Assembly: GCA_002363865.1 (NCBI GenBank)
Contig: DEWY01000013.1
Location: forward strand, 386,428 to 450,427
Direction of reading: 5' to 3'
Origin: Caulobacteraceae bacterium UBA3198
Lineage (GTDB): Bacteria; Pseudomonadota; Alphaproteobacteria; Caulobacterales; Caulobacteraceae
Length of the DNA stretch: 64,000 nucleotides
The notes below the pieces were generated by a model. That model saw only the letters and a list, made by a program, of their open reading frames with translations. It searched no databases and was not told the DNA's origin. This document shows, one piece after another, positions 40,424 through 50,064 of this stretch (the first letter of the stretch is position 1; each line of letters opens with the position of its first letter). Position numbers and translations under genes: made by a program.

Positions 40424-42272
40424 TTGGCCTCCGAGGGGCGCGGCCATAGGCCTGGTCGAGATAATGGAGGCTCCAACGGCGCCAGGCGGCCTCATCGGCG
40501 TGGCTCGGTGGCGGGGGATCATAGCCCCCGGCCTCAAGCGCCGCGCAGATCTCCTCGGCCTCCTCGGGCGTGGAATAGCGGGCGGCGTCACCGGGCCCGA
40601 AGGCCGCCGGCTCTGCCGGGATGGGCGCATAGGACGGGATGATCGGCGGCGGATGGATGCGGGCTTGGAAGGCCCGTTCGCGCCAATAGACCACCTTCTT
40701 TCCCCGGATGGGCGGGACCCCGCCCCGCAGGACCAGCATGTCGTCCTGCGGCATGAGGAGCAGTTCCTGCGGCAGCATCAGCGGACGCCGCTGGGAGGAC
40801 TCACTCAAGGTACGGCGCCCGCTGGAGAAGCCAGCCGGTCGGCTACGGGTCTTGGTGGTGAGCCCGTACTGACCGAGCCGCTCACTTAAGGTGCGGGCCA
40901 CCTGGATGTCCTTGGGCGTGAAGATCACCTCCACACCGCAATTGGCGATGATCTCCTCAGCAAGCTCAGGCCCATAGAGGCCGCGAAGCTGGGCTGTGCT
41001 CTGCAGGACCGGCATGAGCCGCAGCCCATATCCCGCGGCATAGGAAAAGGCGTGCGCCAGCACTTTGGCGGGACCGAGCCTGGCGAACTCATCGAGGATG
41101 ACCAGGACCTGATAGGGCTCGTCATCGCCTGGGGGTCGACGGGTGTTGAGGTCGATCAGCTGCTGGAAGAACAGGTTATAGAGCGGGGCCAGCCGAGCCA
41201 GATTGTCGGGCGAAGCGCCCAGATAGATCGAGATCCGTCGGCGTCGCAGCTCCTCCAGGCTGAAATCGCTAGTCTCGGTCGCCGCGCAAATCTGCGGGTG
41301 GATCCAAAGCCCCATTTTCGAGGTGATGGTCTGCTTGATGGAGGCAAAGGTGTTGTCTGAGGCAGAACAGAAGTCCGCCAGCGCCTGGGCGCAGGCTGGC
41401 CAGACGGGGTTTCCGCAGGCCGCGCGTTCGGCCACCAACGAAGACAGACGCCGGCGCGGATCGCCCTTGGTCAGCTCGCCATAGATGCCCCCGAGGCTGA
41501 ATGGCCGCCCCTCCAGTTGCGCCACAAGGGCGCCGACCCCAATGAACCCGGTCCGCGCCGCTTCAGCCCAAAATGGGTCGGCGTTGTCTGGGGTGGGGAA
41601 GAGCATGGCGGCGATCTTCTGCAGCTCATCGATCACCCGAAAGGCGTCGTGGCGCGGGACATGGCCCAAGGGGTTGAATCTGGCGGTGCGCCCGTCTGGC
41701 GCGAACGGGTCAAAGAGGATGACCTGCTGACCGCTGGCGGCGCGAAAGCCTGCGCTGGCGCCCCAGTTCTCCCGCTTGACGTCCAACACCACAGTGGAGT
41801 CTGGCCAGGTCAAAAGGTTTGGGATCACGACGCCGACCCCCTTGCCTGACCGGGTCGGAGCGGCCAGCAGCACATGTTCCTCACCGCCGAAGACCAGGAG
41901 ACGCCGGCCGCGGCGCCCGAGGATGATGCCGGTCGATTTCCGTAGGCCCGCCGCGGCGATTTCGCCTTCATGGGCCCACCTAGCCGCCCCATGAAGCGGA
42001 GTGGTTTTGCGGACCAGCAGCACGGTGATCAGGCCCATGGCGCCCAACGCCGCCATCAGACCTTGGCCAAATCCCTCCCGAAGCGCCGGATCCGCCCTCG
42101 ACCGCCAGGCCCAAACCAGGACCTCTAAGGGGTTCAGGTTGGGGTCGAGCAAACCCAATCTGGCCAGGGCGACCATCAGGGCGCAGCCGACCATCAGGCT
42201 GGCGGCCGCCAACAGCCCCATGATGATGACTATGACCCTAGCTGGCGTGGGGAGCTGCGTGATCGGGCTCAT
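40410..42272 (-). CDS. virD4: Type IV coupling protein VirD4
   Basis: VirD4 is the inner-membrane ATPase that hands the relaxase-DNA complex to the T4SS channel. The 620-residue protein has two N-terminal membrane segments (about 12-35 and 72-90). The Walker A motif APTRSGKGVGVVIP starts near 138, and the Walker B-like motif VLVILDEFARLG lies in the middle. IFTPKDIQVARTLSERLGQ is in the C-terminal region. It is preceded by virB11 with a 35-bp overlap and followed by the LPD7 gene. Length and motifs match the TraG/VirD4 family. Confidence 0.95.
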   Translation of the reverse strand: MSPITQLPTPARVIVIIMGLLAAASLMVGCALMVALARLGLLDPNLNPLEVLVWAWRSRADPALREGFGQGLMAALGAMGLITVLLVRKTTPLHGAARWAHEGEIAAAGLRKSTGIILGRRGRRLLVFGGEEHVLLAAPTRSGKGVGVVIPNLLTWPDSTVVLDVKRENWGASAGFRAASGQQVILFDPFAPDGRTARFNPLGHVPRHDAFRVIDELQKIAAMLFPTPDNADPFWAEAARTGFIGVGALVAQLEGRPFSLGGIYGELTKGDPRRRLSSLVAERAACGNPVWPACAQALADFCSASDNTFASIKQTITSKMGLWIHPQICAATETSDFSLEELRRRRISIYLGASPDNLARLAPLYNLFFQQLIDLNTRRPPGDDEPYQVLVILDEFARLGPAKVLAHAFSYAAGYGLRLMPVLQSTAQLRGLYGPELAEEIIANCGVEVIFTPKDIQVARTLSERLGQYGLTTKTRSRPAGFSSGRRTLSESSQRRPLMLPQELLLMPQDDMLVLRGGVPPIRGKKVVYWRERAFQARIHPPPIIPSYAPIPAEPAAFGPGDAARYSTPEEAEEICAALEAGGYDPPPPSHADEAAWRRWSLHYLDQAYGRAPRRPNERD

Positions 42273-43239
42273 GCCAGACCTCGGTCATGCGAATCGCGCC
42301 ATCGACCCGGCGCAGTTGGACCACCACATCGACCAAGCGCCGCAGAAGCTGCGCCACGTCGCCGCCGCCTAGATGGCGGCCGGCGGCGGACTCGCGCACG
42401 AGCAGGCCGAGCTGTTCAAAGGCGAGTTCGGCGCTGTCGGCATGGATGGTGGTGATCGATCCAGGATGGCCGGTATTGACGTTGCGAAGATAGAGAAAGG
42501 CCGCCTCGTCCCTCAGCTCCTGCATCAGGATGCGATCGGGGCGCATGCGAAGGGCGCTTTCCAGGAGATCCTTTGGGCCTGAGCGCGCGACCCCTTGCCC
42601 GTCCTTGGCGTAGAGGAGGTGGACGACATTGCGGTGGGGCGGGGTGAGCTCTCGGGTGTCTTCGATCGTCACCAGGCGCTCATTGGTCGGAATCTGTTCG
42701 ATGAGCGCCTTGGCCAGTGTGGTCTTGCCAGAGCCGGTTGCTCCGGAGATCAGAATGTTGCGGCGGGTTTGGACCACTTCATGGAGGAAGGCTGGCCAAT
42801 CGCCGGCCTCTTTCAGAGCCGTCAGCCGTTGATCCTCAGCGACCCTTGCGCTTGAGGCCGCATTGACCTGCTCAAACAGGCCGCCCTTCTCCAGGGATCG
42901 AAGTGTCATGCGTCGGCGAGACGGCTTTCGAAGGGTCAGCGACACCTGGCTGGCCGCTGGGGGAATCACCACCTGGCAACGGACCCCGCCCGGCAGGATG
43001 GTTGAGCAAATGGGATGGGCCTCGTCCACGTTCTGGCCTGAATAGGCCGCGGCCAGATGCGCCAAGGTCGATAACCAGGTCGCCGACATCTGGGGCTCCT
43101 GGCGCCAACGCCATCGCCCGCCCTCCTCAATAGCCAGCTCGCCGGGGCGATTGACCACCAGGTCAGTGACGCCCGGGCGATTGAGCCACGCCTGGAGGGG
43201 CTCCATGTAGCGCCGCAGCACCATTTCTTGCGCCGCCAT
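42238..43239 (-). CDS. virB11: T4SS ATPase VirB11
   Basis: VirB11 is the hexameric ATPase powering pilus assembly and substrate transfer. Its 333 residues have an N-terminal domain (LQAWLNRPGVTDLVVNRPGE) and a RecA-like C-terminal domain. Walker A GATGSGKT is at 166-173, the Asp box is TIEDTREL, and Walker B is RPDRILMQELRDEAAFLYLR, with the His box NTGHPGSITTIHADS. It is separated from virB10 by 2 bp. All catalytic motifs look intact. The C-terminus is somewhat long. Confidence 0.96.
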   Translation of the reverse strand: MAAQEMVLRRYMEPLQAWLNRPGVTDLVVNRPGELAIEEGGRWRWRQEPQMSATWLSTLAHLAAAYSGQNVDEAHPICSTILPGGVRCQVVIPPAASQVSLTLRKPSRRRMTLRSLEKGGLFEQVNAASSARVAEDQRLTALKEAGDWPAFLHEVVQTRRNILISGATGSGKTTLAKALIEQIPTNERLVTIEDTRELTPPHRNVVHLLYAKDGQGVARSGPKDLLESALRMRPDRILMQELRDEAAFLYLRNVNTGHPGSITTIHADSAELAFEQLGLLVRESAAGRHLGGGDVAQLLRRLVDVVVQLRRVDGAIRMTEVWHEPDHAAPHAS

Positions 43240-43241
43240 GG

Positions 43242-44342
43242 TCAGCGCCGGCGCAGGTCATAGACCTCTGAGAAGTCGAGGTCCTGGGTGACGAAGATGG
43301 AGACTTCCAAACCTTGCGGCGCCACCAGTCTTGGGGGCAGGTCGATCGAGGCCTCCAAGGCCACCGTGGGCGTCTGCGAGGGCGCGACCCACACCTGGCC
43401 CTCTGAGGATTGGCGGGGCGCTTGCACCTGGTCGATCATGGAGAGCAGCACCGCCCCGCCAAACCGTGACCAAAAGCGCGTATCAAGCTCGCCGGCCAAT
43501 CCTGATCGACCCAGGGCGTCGGCGGCGGGCGCGTCTAGCCAGATGGTGACGCCGGCTGGGGATACGGCGCGCAGCCAGCGCACCAGCAGACGCTGGTCGC
43601 CGCGAGCGAGGCCCGCGTCGTATCGCCCCAACACCCGGGTGCCCTTCTCCAACAGAACGGTCGCCCCATTGTCGGAATAGATGTCGCTGGGCAGGAGGCA
43701 GGTCGCGTGACCTGGGCGGCTGGAATCCAGAGCCGTCTGAAGCAGGCAAGGCAGAACTGCGCCGGCCAGCAGCTGGTAGTTGCGATCGCCCAATTGAGCA
43801 GCCTTGGCGGTCCCGATCCCCCCCTGCCTGGAATCCTGAGCTTCGAGGCTGGTGCGGGCCAGAACAGGTCCATTGTCGGGGACAAGCGCCGATGTCGGAG
43901 CGGTCCTGATCTCCGAGTCCACAGGTCTGCGGTAGACTACAAGCGGGTCAGGGGCAGGCGGCGCGCTTGCCTTCGCCTCCGACGACGGGGCGATCTCGGC
44001 CGGTGCGAGCTGCGCGGGAAGGGCGGAGGCGCCAAGATCGGCGTCGCCCGCTTCTGACTCTGACCAACTCGGAGCTTCCAGACTCCGATCGCCCAAGGTT
44101 GGTCGGCGCGGTTGGGGTTCAAACCGCACCACCTGCTTGGCAGGTCCAACAGTCTGAGGCCGCGCCGCGGGCGTCCTATCGGTCTGGCTTACCAACAGGA
44201 TAGCGCCCCCGCCCAGGAGCCCCAGGGCGATCATGATCAGGCTGCGAGACGGTCGATAGGTCAGCCCCTGGGCGATGGGGGAGATCGTGCGATTGAGTGG
44301 TACGGTGTCGGGCCCTTCCGGGGGATCTGGGATGTGGCTCAT
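43242..44342 (-). CDS. virB10: T4SS core-channel protein VirB10
   Basis: VirB10 spans from inner to outer membrane in the core channel. The 366-residue protein has a cytosolic N-terminus, a membrane helix (SLIMIALGLLGGGAILLV), then a Pro-rich periplasmic linker of about 130 residues. The C-terminal domain has TALDSSRPGHATCLLPSDIYSDNG, VLLEKGTRVLGRYDAGLARGDQRLLVRWLRAVSPAGVTIWLDAPAAD, and ends GLEVSIFVTQDLDF. These are family-typical. Its start overlaps the virB9 stop (ATGA). Confidence 0.95.
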   Translation of the reverse strand: MSHIPDPPEGPDTVPLNRTISPIAQGLTYRPSRSLIMIALGLLGGGAILLVSQTDRTPAARPQTVGPAKQVVRFEPQPRRPTLGDRSLEAPSWSESEAGDADLGASALPAQLAPAEIAPSSEAKASAPPAPDPLVVYRRPVDSEIRTAPTSALVPDNGPVLARTSLEAQDSRQGGIGTAKAAQLGDRNYQLLAGAVLPCLLQTALDSSRPGHATCLLPSDIYSDNGATVLLEKGTRVLGRYDAGLARGDQRLLVRWLRAVSPAGVTIWLDAPAADALGRSGLAGELDTRFWSRFGGAVLLSMIDQVQAPRQSSEGQVWVAPSQTPTVALEASIDLPPRLVAPQGLEVSIFVTQDLDFSEVYDLRRR

Positions 44343-45178
44343 GGCCTCTCGGTCTCCGGTTTCAGATCCCGAACGAGGCGTCCCGAGGCCGTTCCGGTGC
44401 GCTCGACGCCGCCATGGGGATTGAAGGCCTCATTGAAGAGGCACAGGCGGCGCGCGCCCCGGCGCAGCCGGAGCTGCTCGGCGACCACGTGCACCACCAG
44501 GAACTCATCTTGAATGTGGAACGGGACCAGCCGCTCAAGCCCATCGGGGCCGATCTCGTAGATGCTGGGAATGGGCTGTTGCGCGGGGAACCGCAGGATG
44601 GTGAAGCGGCCGTTGTCGAAGACCTCTGAGGGCTGCAGTTCGATGGCCCCTTGCGCTGAGTAGGCGAAGTTTCGCGGGCCCTCAAAGGGGGCGGCTTGCA
44701 CGGCCTGCTCGACAAGGGCCTGGGCGTGCGCTTCAGCGGCCGCTTGCGCCTGAGCCAGGGCGAGGTCTGGGGCAATGCCCGGTCTGGTTAGACGCAGCTC
44801 AAAAGGCGCGGGCTCCTGCGAGGCGGCCAGGGTCAGGTCGAACCGGTAGCGGTGGAGACCTTTGTGGTCCTTGGCGGTCACCAGGAGATTGGTCGCCTCG
44901 GCGTCCGCCAAGGGCTTGAGGACGAGGCTGTCGCCAAAGACAGCGACCTCCCACCCGCGGGCCTCCCCCATCACCGCATGCTCAACCTGCTCATCGGGCG
45001 GCAGCAGGATCTGGGTGGCGTAGCCAGGTCGAAGGCGCAGGGCGATTACGCCCAATTGGCTGACATCGATCTGCCACAGGCGAGGATCGGCTAGGTCTGC
45101 GGCCGGTGTGGCGGCGGCGGTTCCATCCATGACCATCAGCCAGCCGGGAACAAGGAGGCTCGCAAGGATGCGCCTCAT
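44339..45178 (-). CDS. virB9: T4SS outer-core protein VirB9
   Basis: VirB9 forms the outer-membrane core with VirB7 and VirB10. ATG 45178 gives a signal peptide (ILASLLVPGWLMVMDGTAAA) followed by the N-terminal domain (RLRPGYATQILLPPDEQVEHAV, GDSLVLKPL) and a C-terminal domain with SYEIGPDGLERLVPFHIQDEFLVVHVVAEQLRLRRG. The sequence match to VirB9 is clear. A frame upstream of 45178 lies in another gene. The start overlaps the virB8 stop (ATGA). Length 279 is normal. Confidence 0.93.
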   Translation of the reverse strand: MRRILASLLVPGWLMVMDGTAAATPAADLADPRLWQIDVSQLGVIALRLRPGYATQILLPPDEQVEHAVMGEARGWEVAVFGDSLVLKPLADAEATNLLVTAKDHKGLHRYRFDLTLAASQEPAPFELRLTRPGIAPDLALAQAQAAAEAHAQALVEQAVQAAPFEGPRNFAYSAQGAIELQPSEVFDNGRFTILRFPAQQPIPSIYEIGPDGLERLVPFHIQDEFLVVHVVAEQLRLRRGARRLCLFNEAFNPHGGVERTGTASGRLVRDLKPETERP

Positions 45179-45855
45179 GGGACGACCTCTGGGTCGGCGC
45201 GATAGCTGGAAACCTGAAACCCCAGGGGATTGCGAAGCCGATCGGCCTCGGCCATGGGCGCATCGGTGTAGTGAAACGCCACTGTGGCGATCCAGTCCGA
45301 TGAGGTGGCGGTGGCGCCATGCCGTTCCATCCGGTTGAACCTGACGCTGGCCACATTGGCGCTGACGAAGCTGATGGCGCGGATCTCGATCTGGGCTTCG
45401 GCGCCAGGGCCGTATCGGTTCTGCGGGCTCTTCGGATTGGCGGCCTCGGTGATGGCCGCCCATCGCTGCTGTTCAGCCGGGGTGGACATGATCGCCACCT
45501 GGGCGAAGTCGGCGGCCGCCGCCGGCGCCAGCCATCCTTCTCGGGCGCGGACATACTGGGCCAGGAAGTGTTTGGAGACGACTTCGTCGTAGGTCAGGGG
45601 CCGTTCTGAGGTGAGCGCCGTCATGACATCGACTGCCCCTGTGGTGCGATCGACGCGAACCACGAAGGGCTCGACCGTTTTGAGCGGCGCCAGGGCGAAG
45701 ACAGCGCTTACCGCAAGACCCGCCACAGCCGCCGAGGCCGCCGCAATTAGCCAGGCAAGCCTGCGAGATCGCTCAGCAGCCTGGATCTGGTCGGCGCTCC
45801 AGCTCGCGGCTTCGGCGAAATAGGTCTCCAGATCTGAAGATTGGACGCGGGTCAT
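45175..45855 (-). CDS. virB8: T4SS inner-membrane scaffold VirB8
   Basis: VirB8 is a bitopic inner-membrane protein needed for channel assembly. Its 226 residues have a short cytosolic N-terminus (SSDLETYFAEAASWSADQIQAAERSRRLAW), one membrane helix (LIAAASAAVAGLAVSAVFALAPL), and the periplasmic VirB8 domain (EPFVVRVDRTTGAVDV, FLAQYVRAREGW, IRAISFVSANVASVRFNRME, then the NPLGFQVSSYRADPE motif). The NPLGF-xx-Y-R-x-D end matches VirB8. It is coupled by ATGA junctions to the VirB7-like gene and virB9. Confidence 0.94.
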   Translation of the reverse strand: MTRVQSSDLETYFAEAASWSADQIQAAERSRRLAWLIAAASAAVAGLAVSAVFALAPLKTVEPFVVRVDRTTGAVDVMTALTSERPLTYDEVVSKHFLAQYVRAREGWLAPAAAADFAQVAIMSTPAEQQRWAAITEAANPKSPQNRYGPGAEAQIEIRAISFVSANVASVRFNRMERHGATATSSDWIATVAFHYTDAPMAEADRLRNPLGFQVSSYRADPEVVP

Positions 45856-46076
45856 GGGACATCTTGCCCCGCCGGTTTCGGTCCCCTGTCCTCAGGCGCC
45901 GGTCTCGCCTGAGGCGGCGCCTTGACGCCGACATCGATGACCGAGCCCTGCAGATTGACGGGGCGGCGGCCGCCGCCGCCGCAGGCGTCCTGTGCGCCGA
46001 CGGCTGCGCATCCAGCCAGCAGGGCGGGCGCCGCGCAGGCAAGCGCGATGATCTTCAGACCGAGCCAGCCGTTCAT
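45852..46076 (-). CDS. virB7: VirB7-like lipoprotein
   Basis: The 74 residues start at ATG 46076 (MNGWLGLKIIALACAAPALLAGC), a lipoprotein signal with lipobox LLAGC. Another Cys (DACGGGG) and the Pro/Arg-rich tail RPVNLQGSVIDVGVKAPPQA follow. Small lipoproteins with a second Cys that bonds VirB9 are typical of VirB7. Position between virB6 and virB8 also fits. Its start and stop overlap the neighbours by ATGA, which explains why it is easily missed. The call is based on position and form. Confidence 0.8.
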   Translation of the reverse strand: MNGWLGLKIIALACAAPALLAGCAAVGAQDACGGGGRRPVNLQGSVIDVGVKAPPQARPAPEDRGPKPAGQDVP

Positions 46077-46948
46077 CGGCGACCTCCGCGTGGGGTGAGC
46101 AGGTAGTTGCGGGACGTGGCTGCGGCGTTGGCGAAGTCCGCCAGGCCAGCGCTCGCCCCTCCGGCGATCCCCGAGGCGATGGTCGGCGTCTGCAGGAAGA
46201 AGATCATCGCCAGAAGGCAAAGGGCGACGAAGACGAGGCCGCCGGCCACGGGATCGCCCCCTTCGATGCGGCTCCACTGGCCGGCCACCAAGGCCAGCAC
46301 CAGCTGCAGGACCGCCAGGATGAGCGCGAACAGGACAAGGTAGTTGATCGCCTGGGCGAGCCACCCGAAGAAGAAGCGGCGAGTGACGTTGAAGAGCGCA
46401 CAAGCGATGAAGATGGGGCCGAGCGCGATCAGGAGGGCGAGCGCAAGCTTGGCCAATAAGGTGACGCCAAAGCCGAGCGATGCGGTCAGCGCAGCGGCGA
46501 CATAGATCACCGCCGACAAGATCCAGGGCCCAAAATGGGTCCAGCTGGCCTCCTGAGCGACGTTGTCGGCCAGGAAGGCCGCCCGGGCGTAGAACTGGTC
46601 GAAGGCGCCGCCGATATCGGCCGCCCCGCCGCCGCCGACTGCTGCCGCCAGAGCGTTGGGCAGGCCGCGAAACAGCGGGTCGGTGACATAGGTCTGATAG
46701 GCGACGGTCGTCGACAGGAGCGAGACGATGGCGAGCTTGAGGCTGCGCACGGCAAAGTCGAGCACGGGTTCGGTGATCGCGCCGCGCACGATGGCGATCC
46801 CATAGAGGGTGACATAGAGCACCAGCGCTGAACGCACCGCCGGCGCGAGCTCGGCCGTCATGACCCCCATGCGGTCGCTCAGGAAGAGCTCCAGTCGCTC
46901 TTCGACGAAGAGGTAGGCAGGGCCAAAGACCTCAAAGGGCTCATCCAT
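46073..46948 (-). CDS. virB6: T4SS polytopic membrane protein VirB6
   Basis: ATG 46948 (MDEPFEVFGPAYLFVEERLE) or GTG 46957 is the start; neither has a strong ribosome site. About 290 residues have 5-7 membrane segments (LALLIALGPIFIACALF, LVLFALILAVLQLVLALVA, GGLVFVALCLLAMIFF). FFFGWLAQAINYLVLF is a common VirB6/TrbL element. VirB6 shapes the inner-membrane channel and contacts the DNA substrate. It is followed by the VirB7-like gene. The assignment rests on topology, the TrbL/VirB6 sequence and position. Confidence 0.87.
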   Translation of the reverse strand: MDEPFEVFGPAYLFVEERLELFLSDRMGVMTAELAPAVRSALVLYVTLYGIAIVRGAITEPVLDFAVRSLKLAIVSLLSTTVAYQTYVTDPLFRGLPNALAAAVGGGGAADIGGAFDQFYARAAFLADNVAQEASWTHFGPWILSAVIYVAAALTASLGFGVTLLAKLALALLIALGPIFIACALFNVTRRFFFGWLAQAINYLVLFALILAVLQLVLALVAGQWSRIEGGDPVAGGLVFVALCLLAMIFFLQTPTIASGIAGGASAGLADFANAAATSRNYLLTPRGGRR

Positions 46949-46978
46949 CGCCGACACCGTGTTCGTGCATGATCGGCG

Positions 46979-47686
46979 TCATCGCTGGAAGGTCGCCGCA
47001 TAGGCCGCCATGCGTTGGCGACGGGCAACCGCCGTTCGTTCGTCCTGCGCCTGGGCGATCGCCCGGGCTTCGGCCGCCTGGGCCAGCTGCAGCGCCTGGA
47101 GCTGCAGCTGCTCATTGGCGAGCCTGGTCTGCTCCAGGGCGGTCTGAGCCTGAAGGTCCAGGACGGCCCGCGCGCTTGGCGCCGAGGCGAGCACCTCATC
47201 CATGGAAGCCAGGGCGGCGTTCCGCTGCGCCAAGGCTGCACTGAGGCTTTCGGCCAAGGCCATGTCGCGGGCGGCCCGGGCGCCGGCCGCCTCAAGACGC
47301 TGGTCGTGATCGCTCTTTGGATCGGCCTCAAACAGCCGCTGCTCATCGCGCAGTTGCCGGGCCCGGGCGGTGAGCGCGCCTAGATCGTCAAGGGCCGCTT
47401 CACTTGGGTCGAAGATCGCCGCGTCTGGCAGGGCCGAGCGCCACGGCCCCGCCTCGAGGAGGGCTGCGATGTCGTCGATACCGGAGGCTTCATCTAAGGT
47501 CTCGACCAGCCGACGGCCTTGCTCGACCTGGGTTCGAAGGCTCTCCAACTGATCCAGCGCCGTCTGGGCCTGCTGCACCAGCTGAACATAGCTGGTGGGA
47601 TCGTGGACGATCATGGCGGCCGGCGCGGTGGCGGCGCCAAGACCTGCGATCACCAGGGCGCCTGCGCTGAGCCGAAGCTTCCTCAT
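46979..47686 (-). CDS. virB5: T4SS minor pilin VirB5-like
   Basis: The 235 residues start with a signal peptide (LSAGALVIAGLGAATAPAAM) followed by a long helical chain (VQLVQQAQTALDQLESLRTQVEQG and AALAQRNAALASMDEVLA). It matches the VirB5/TraC form: a secreted, helix-rich pilus-tip adhesin. The sequence similarity is low, as usual in this family, so position between virB4 and virB6 matters. The start is close to the virB4 stop. No Cys is present in the mature part. Confidence 0.85.
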   Translation of the reverse strand: MRKLRLSAGALVIAGLGAATAPAAMIVHDPTSYVQLVQQAQTALDQLESLRTQVEQGRRLVETLDEASGIDDIAALLEAGPWRSALPDAAIFDPSEAALDDLGALTARARQLRDEQRLFEADPKSDHDQRLEAAGARAARDMALAESLSAALAQRNAALASMDEVLASAPSARAVLDLQAQTALEQTRLANEQLQLQALQLAQAAEARAIAQAQDERTAVARRQRMAAYAATFQR

Positions 47687-50064
47687 GGAAGGCTCCTCCT
47701 TTGCCTGTGGAATTCTGGCAGCCAGTCTTCCGGCGCCTCGCCGAGCTCAGCCCGGAGCCGCTCAGCCAGGGCGACTGTCTCAGCCCGTCCCGAGAGGACG
47801 GCGATCTCGTCGTCCATGCCATCGAGGCGGAGGCTGGCGACGATGGAGTCTCGCCCCTGCTTGATCAGGAACTGGCGGCCGCCAGGCGCCATCTCCTCGC
47901 GCACCAGGCGGAACTCCTTCTCCGTCAGACCAAACCCGTCGACATAGTCCGCCGCGCTCGCCAGCGGATTGGGCAGGTAGATCTTGTTGGGGCACTGCTC
48001 CAGCAAGGTGTGGGCGATCGGTGATCTCAGGACGTCAGCCGGAGATTGGGTGGCCAGGATCAGAAAGGCGTTCTGCTTGCGGTAGGTCTTCAACCCGTCT
48101 TGGGCGAGGCCGCGAAAGGCCTCGTCGCCTAAGGCCTTCCAGAACTCATCGATGTCGATCACCAGGCGGCGGCCGTCCACCGAGCTGTTGATCTGGTGCA
48201 GCAGACACATCAGGAGCGGGGTTCGCACCTGCGGCTCATCGAGAACCCGGGTGATGTCGAAGCCCATCAGGTCGGCCTGTAAGAGGTCGGTCTCCCCATC
48301 CCCGTCCAGGACCCAGCCCAGGCGTTGGCCAGCGCACCATGGGACGAGCCTTTGGCTGATGCCGTCGACCTGGCCTTGGCTCATCAGGCTGCGCAGGGCC
48401 TCAAAGGAGCGCGCTCGCGGGGCGAGCGGCTCCAATCCTGCGATGGCGGTGTCGATCTCCCGTTGGATGCGGGGGGTCAGGGATGGCTCGCCCCCCGCAA
48501 GCTCAGCAACTAGGCGGCCTAAGAAGGCGCGATTGGCAGGCGTGAGCGGCAGCGTCTTGAGAGGGGCCAGGCCGCTGGGGCGGTCTGGCGCAAAGTCGAG
48601 ATAGGCGCCGCCGCGGGCCCGAATGAACAGCTCGCCGCCGCGGTCCTTGTCGATCAGGATCTGCCGGGGCCCCAGGCGCTCCAGCTGGGCGAGCAAGAAA
48701 TTCTGGACGACTGTTTTGCCAGAGCCTGTGGGGCCGCAGATGAAGGTGTGGCCCACATCGGCCACATGGAAGCTGAACTCAAACGGAGAGCCAGCTGAGC
48801 TGCGGAAGGTGGTGACCGGGTCGCCCCAGTGCAGGTTGTGGCCTTGGCCTGTGGGGTAGGTGTGGAAGGGCGCAAAGGCTGCGAAATTGCGCGATGTGAT
48901 CGGCGCGGGCCGGGGGCGCCACCGGAACTGCCCGGGGAATTGCGCCCAGAAGGCTGGCTGCAGACCAAGATCTTCGCGGACCGCGACCATGCCTGTGTCG
49001 GCAAGCCGGGCGCGCATGTCAGCCATGTTCTGGGCGAGGGCGGCGGAAGCTGAGCTCCGGACGAGGACCGAGGCGTGATGCTCGCCCATGACGAAGCGGT
49101 TGGAGACCAGATCATCCAGCGCTTCACCCAAGGCCTCCACCTGGGAGTTGGCTCGGTCGCGGGCCGAGCGAAGCTGTCTCTGTTTGCGCTCCATCAGGCC
49201 TATGGCGCTGGCCTTGGACAGAAAATTGAAGCTGTGGCTGATGACCAGCGGATAGGGGGCTTGCAACAAGCCGTCCCAGAGTCCGGGCCTGGTCCGCGCG
49301 GGATACTCCTTGATGCTGAAGAGGCCAGCGAAGGTTGCGTCTGAGGCCTGTCGGACCTCCAAGGCCTCGCGCCCGAAGATGAGCCGGGCCCCGGCGATGG
49401 CGCTGCTGGCGCGGCCGCGGATGAGGGGAATTCGGCCCGGCTCCCCCGTCAGCAGGAGGCTGATGAATTCCAGCGGCTCCGACCAGACCAGGCCGTCAGC
49501 TTCGTAGAGGCTTAAGGTACGCGGGCCATAGCGCGTTAGGAGCTGTGACAGGTCCTGGGCGGCGCGCTCCAGATGTGACAGCGCCTCCTCCTGTCGCCGG
49601 CCGAAGTCGGAGCCCTCATCTCGTTTCGGGGAGAGGTTGAGGCGCGTTTCCGGGGGAGGCCTCCAGATCAAGGTCAGGTAGAGCTCGTTCAGGAACATCC
49701 TCTCAAGCCCGAGGCGGGCGCGGTAGCCGGCGTCCAAGCCTTGCGCGAACGCGCTCTCCACGGGCAGCGGCTGTGGCGGTGTGTAAGGCCGGCGAATAAT
49801 GTGATGCCAAAGACCGAGCCGTTCATCGGCGAGGTTGCGCCAGACATTGTTGAGTTGGCCGACCTCGTCGTTCAGGTCCTCAAGGTCAGCGGTCTCAAAG
49901 CTTGCCCCAGCCAACTGAAGGCAAATCATCAGGGCCTGGTTCTCCAGGGCAAGGACCTCATCGCTGACGTGCCGCACATAGGGCAAGGCGCTGGCCAGGC
50001 TGCGCTGAGGAGCCGCGCCGGTCCTGCTGAGACGGGGACGCAGAAGGGCTCTGCCGCTAGCCAC
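47683..50064 (-). CDS. virB4: T4SS ATPase VirB4
   Basis: VirB4 is the large inner-membrane-associated ATPase for pilus assembly and DNA transfer. GTG 50064 overlaps virB3 by 8 bp and is proposed as start. A farther TTG at 50097 has no ribosome site. In about 793 residues there is the CagE/TrbE N-terminal domain, then Walker A GPTGSGKT near 444, DKDRGGELFIRA, and Walker B-like RRLVIDIDEFWKAL. The family sequence LILATQSPADVLRSPI ... LEQCPNKIYLPNP is near the end. Catalytic motifs are intact. Confidence 0.94.
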   Translation of the reverse strand: MASGRALLRPRLSRTGAAPQRSLASALPYVRHVSDEVLALENQALMICLQLAGASFETADLEDLNDEVGQLNNVWRNLADERLGLWHHIIRRPYTPPQPLPVESAFAQGLDAGYRARLGLERMFLNELYLTLIWRPPPETRLNLSPKRDEGSDFGRRQEEALSHLERAAQDLSQLLTRYGPRTLSLYEADGLVWSEPLEFISLLLTGEPGRIPLIRGRASSAIAGARLIFGREALEVRQASDATFAGLFSIKEYPARTRPGLWDGLLQAPYPLVISHSFNFLSKASAIGLMERKQRQLRSARDRANSQVEALGEALDDLVSNRFVMGEHHASVLVRSSASAALAQNMADMRARLADTGMVAVREDLGLQPAFWAQFPGQFRWRPRPAPITSRNFAAFAPFHTYPTGQGHNLHWGDPVTTFRSSAGSPFEFSFHVADVGHTFICGPTGSGKTVVQNFLLAQLERLGPRQILIDKDRGGELFIRARGGAYLDFAPDRPSGLAPLKTLPLTPANRAFLGRLVAELAGGEPSLTPRIQREIDTAIAGLEPLAPRARSFEALRSLMSQGQVDGISQRLVPWCAGQRLGWVLDGDGETDLLQADLMGFDITRVLDEPQVRTPLLMCLLHQINSSVDGRRLVIDIDEFWKALGDEAFRGLAQDGLKTYRKQNAFLILATQSPADVLRSPIAHTLLEQCPNKIYLPNPLASAADYVDGFGLTEKEFRLVREEMAPGGRQFLIKQGRDSIVASLRLDGMDDEIAVLSGRAETVALAERLRAELGEAPEDWLPEFHRQRRSLP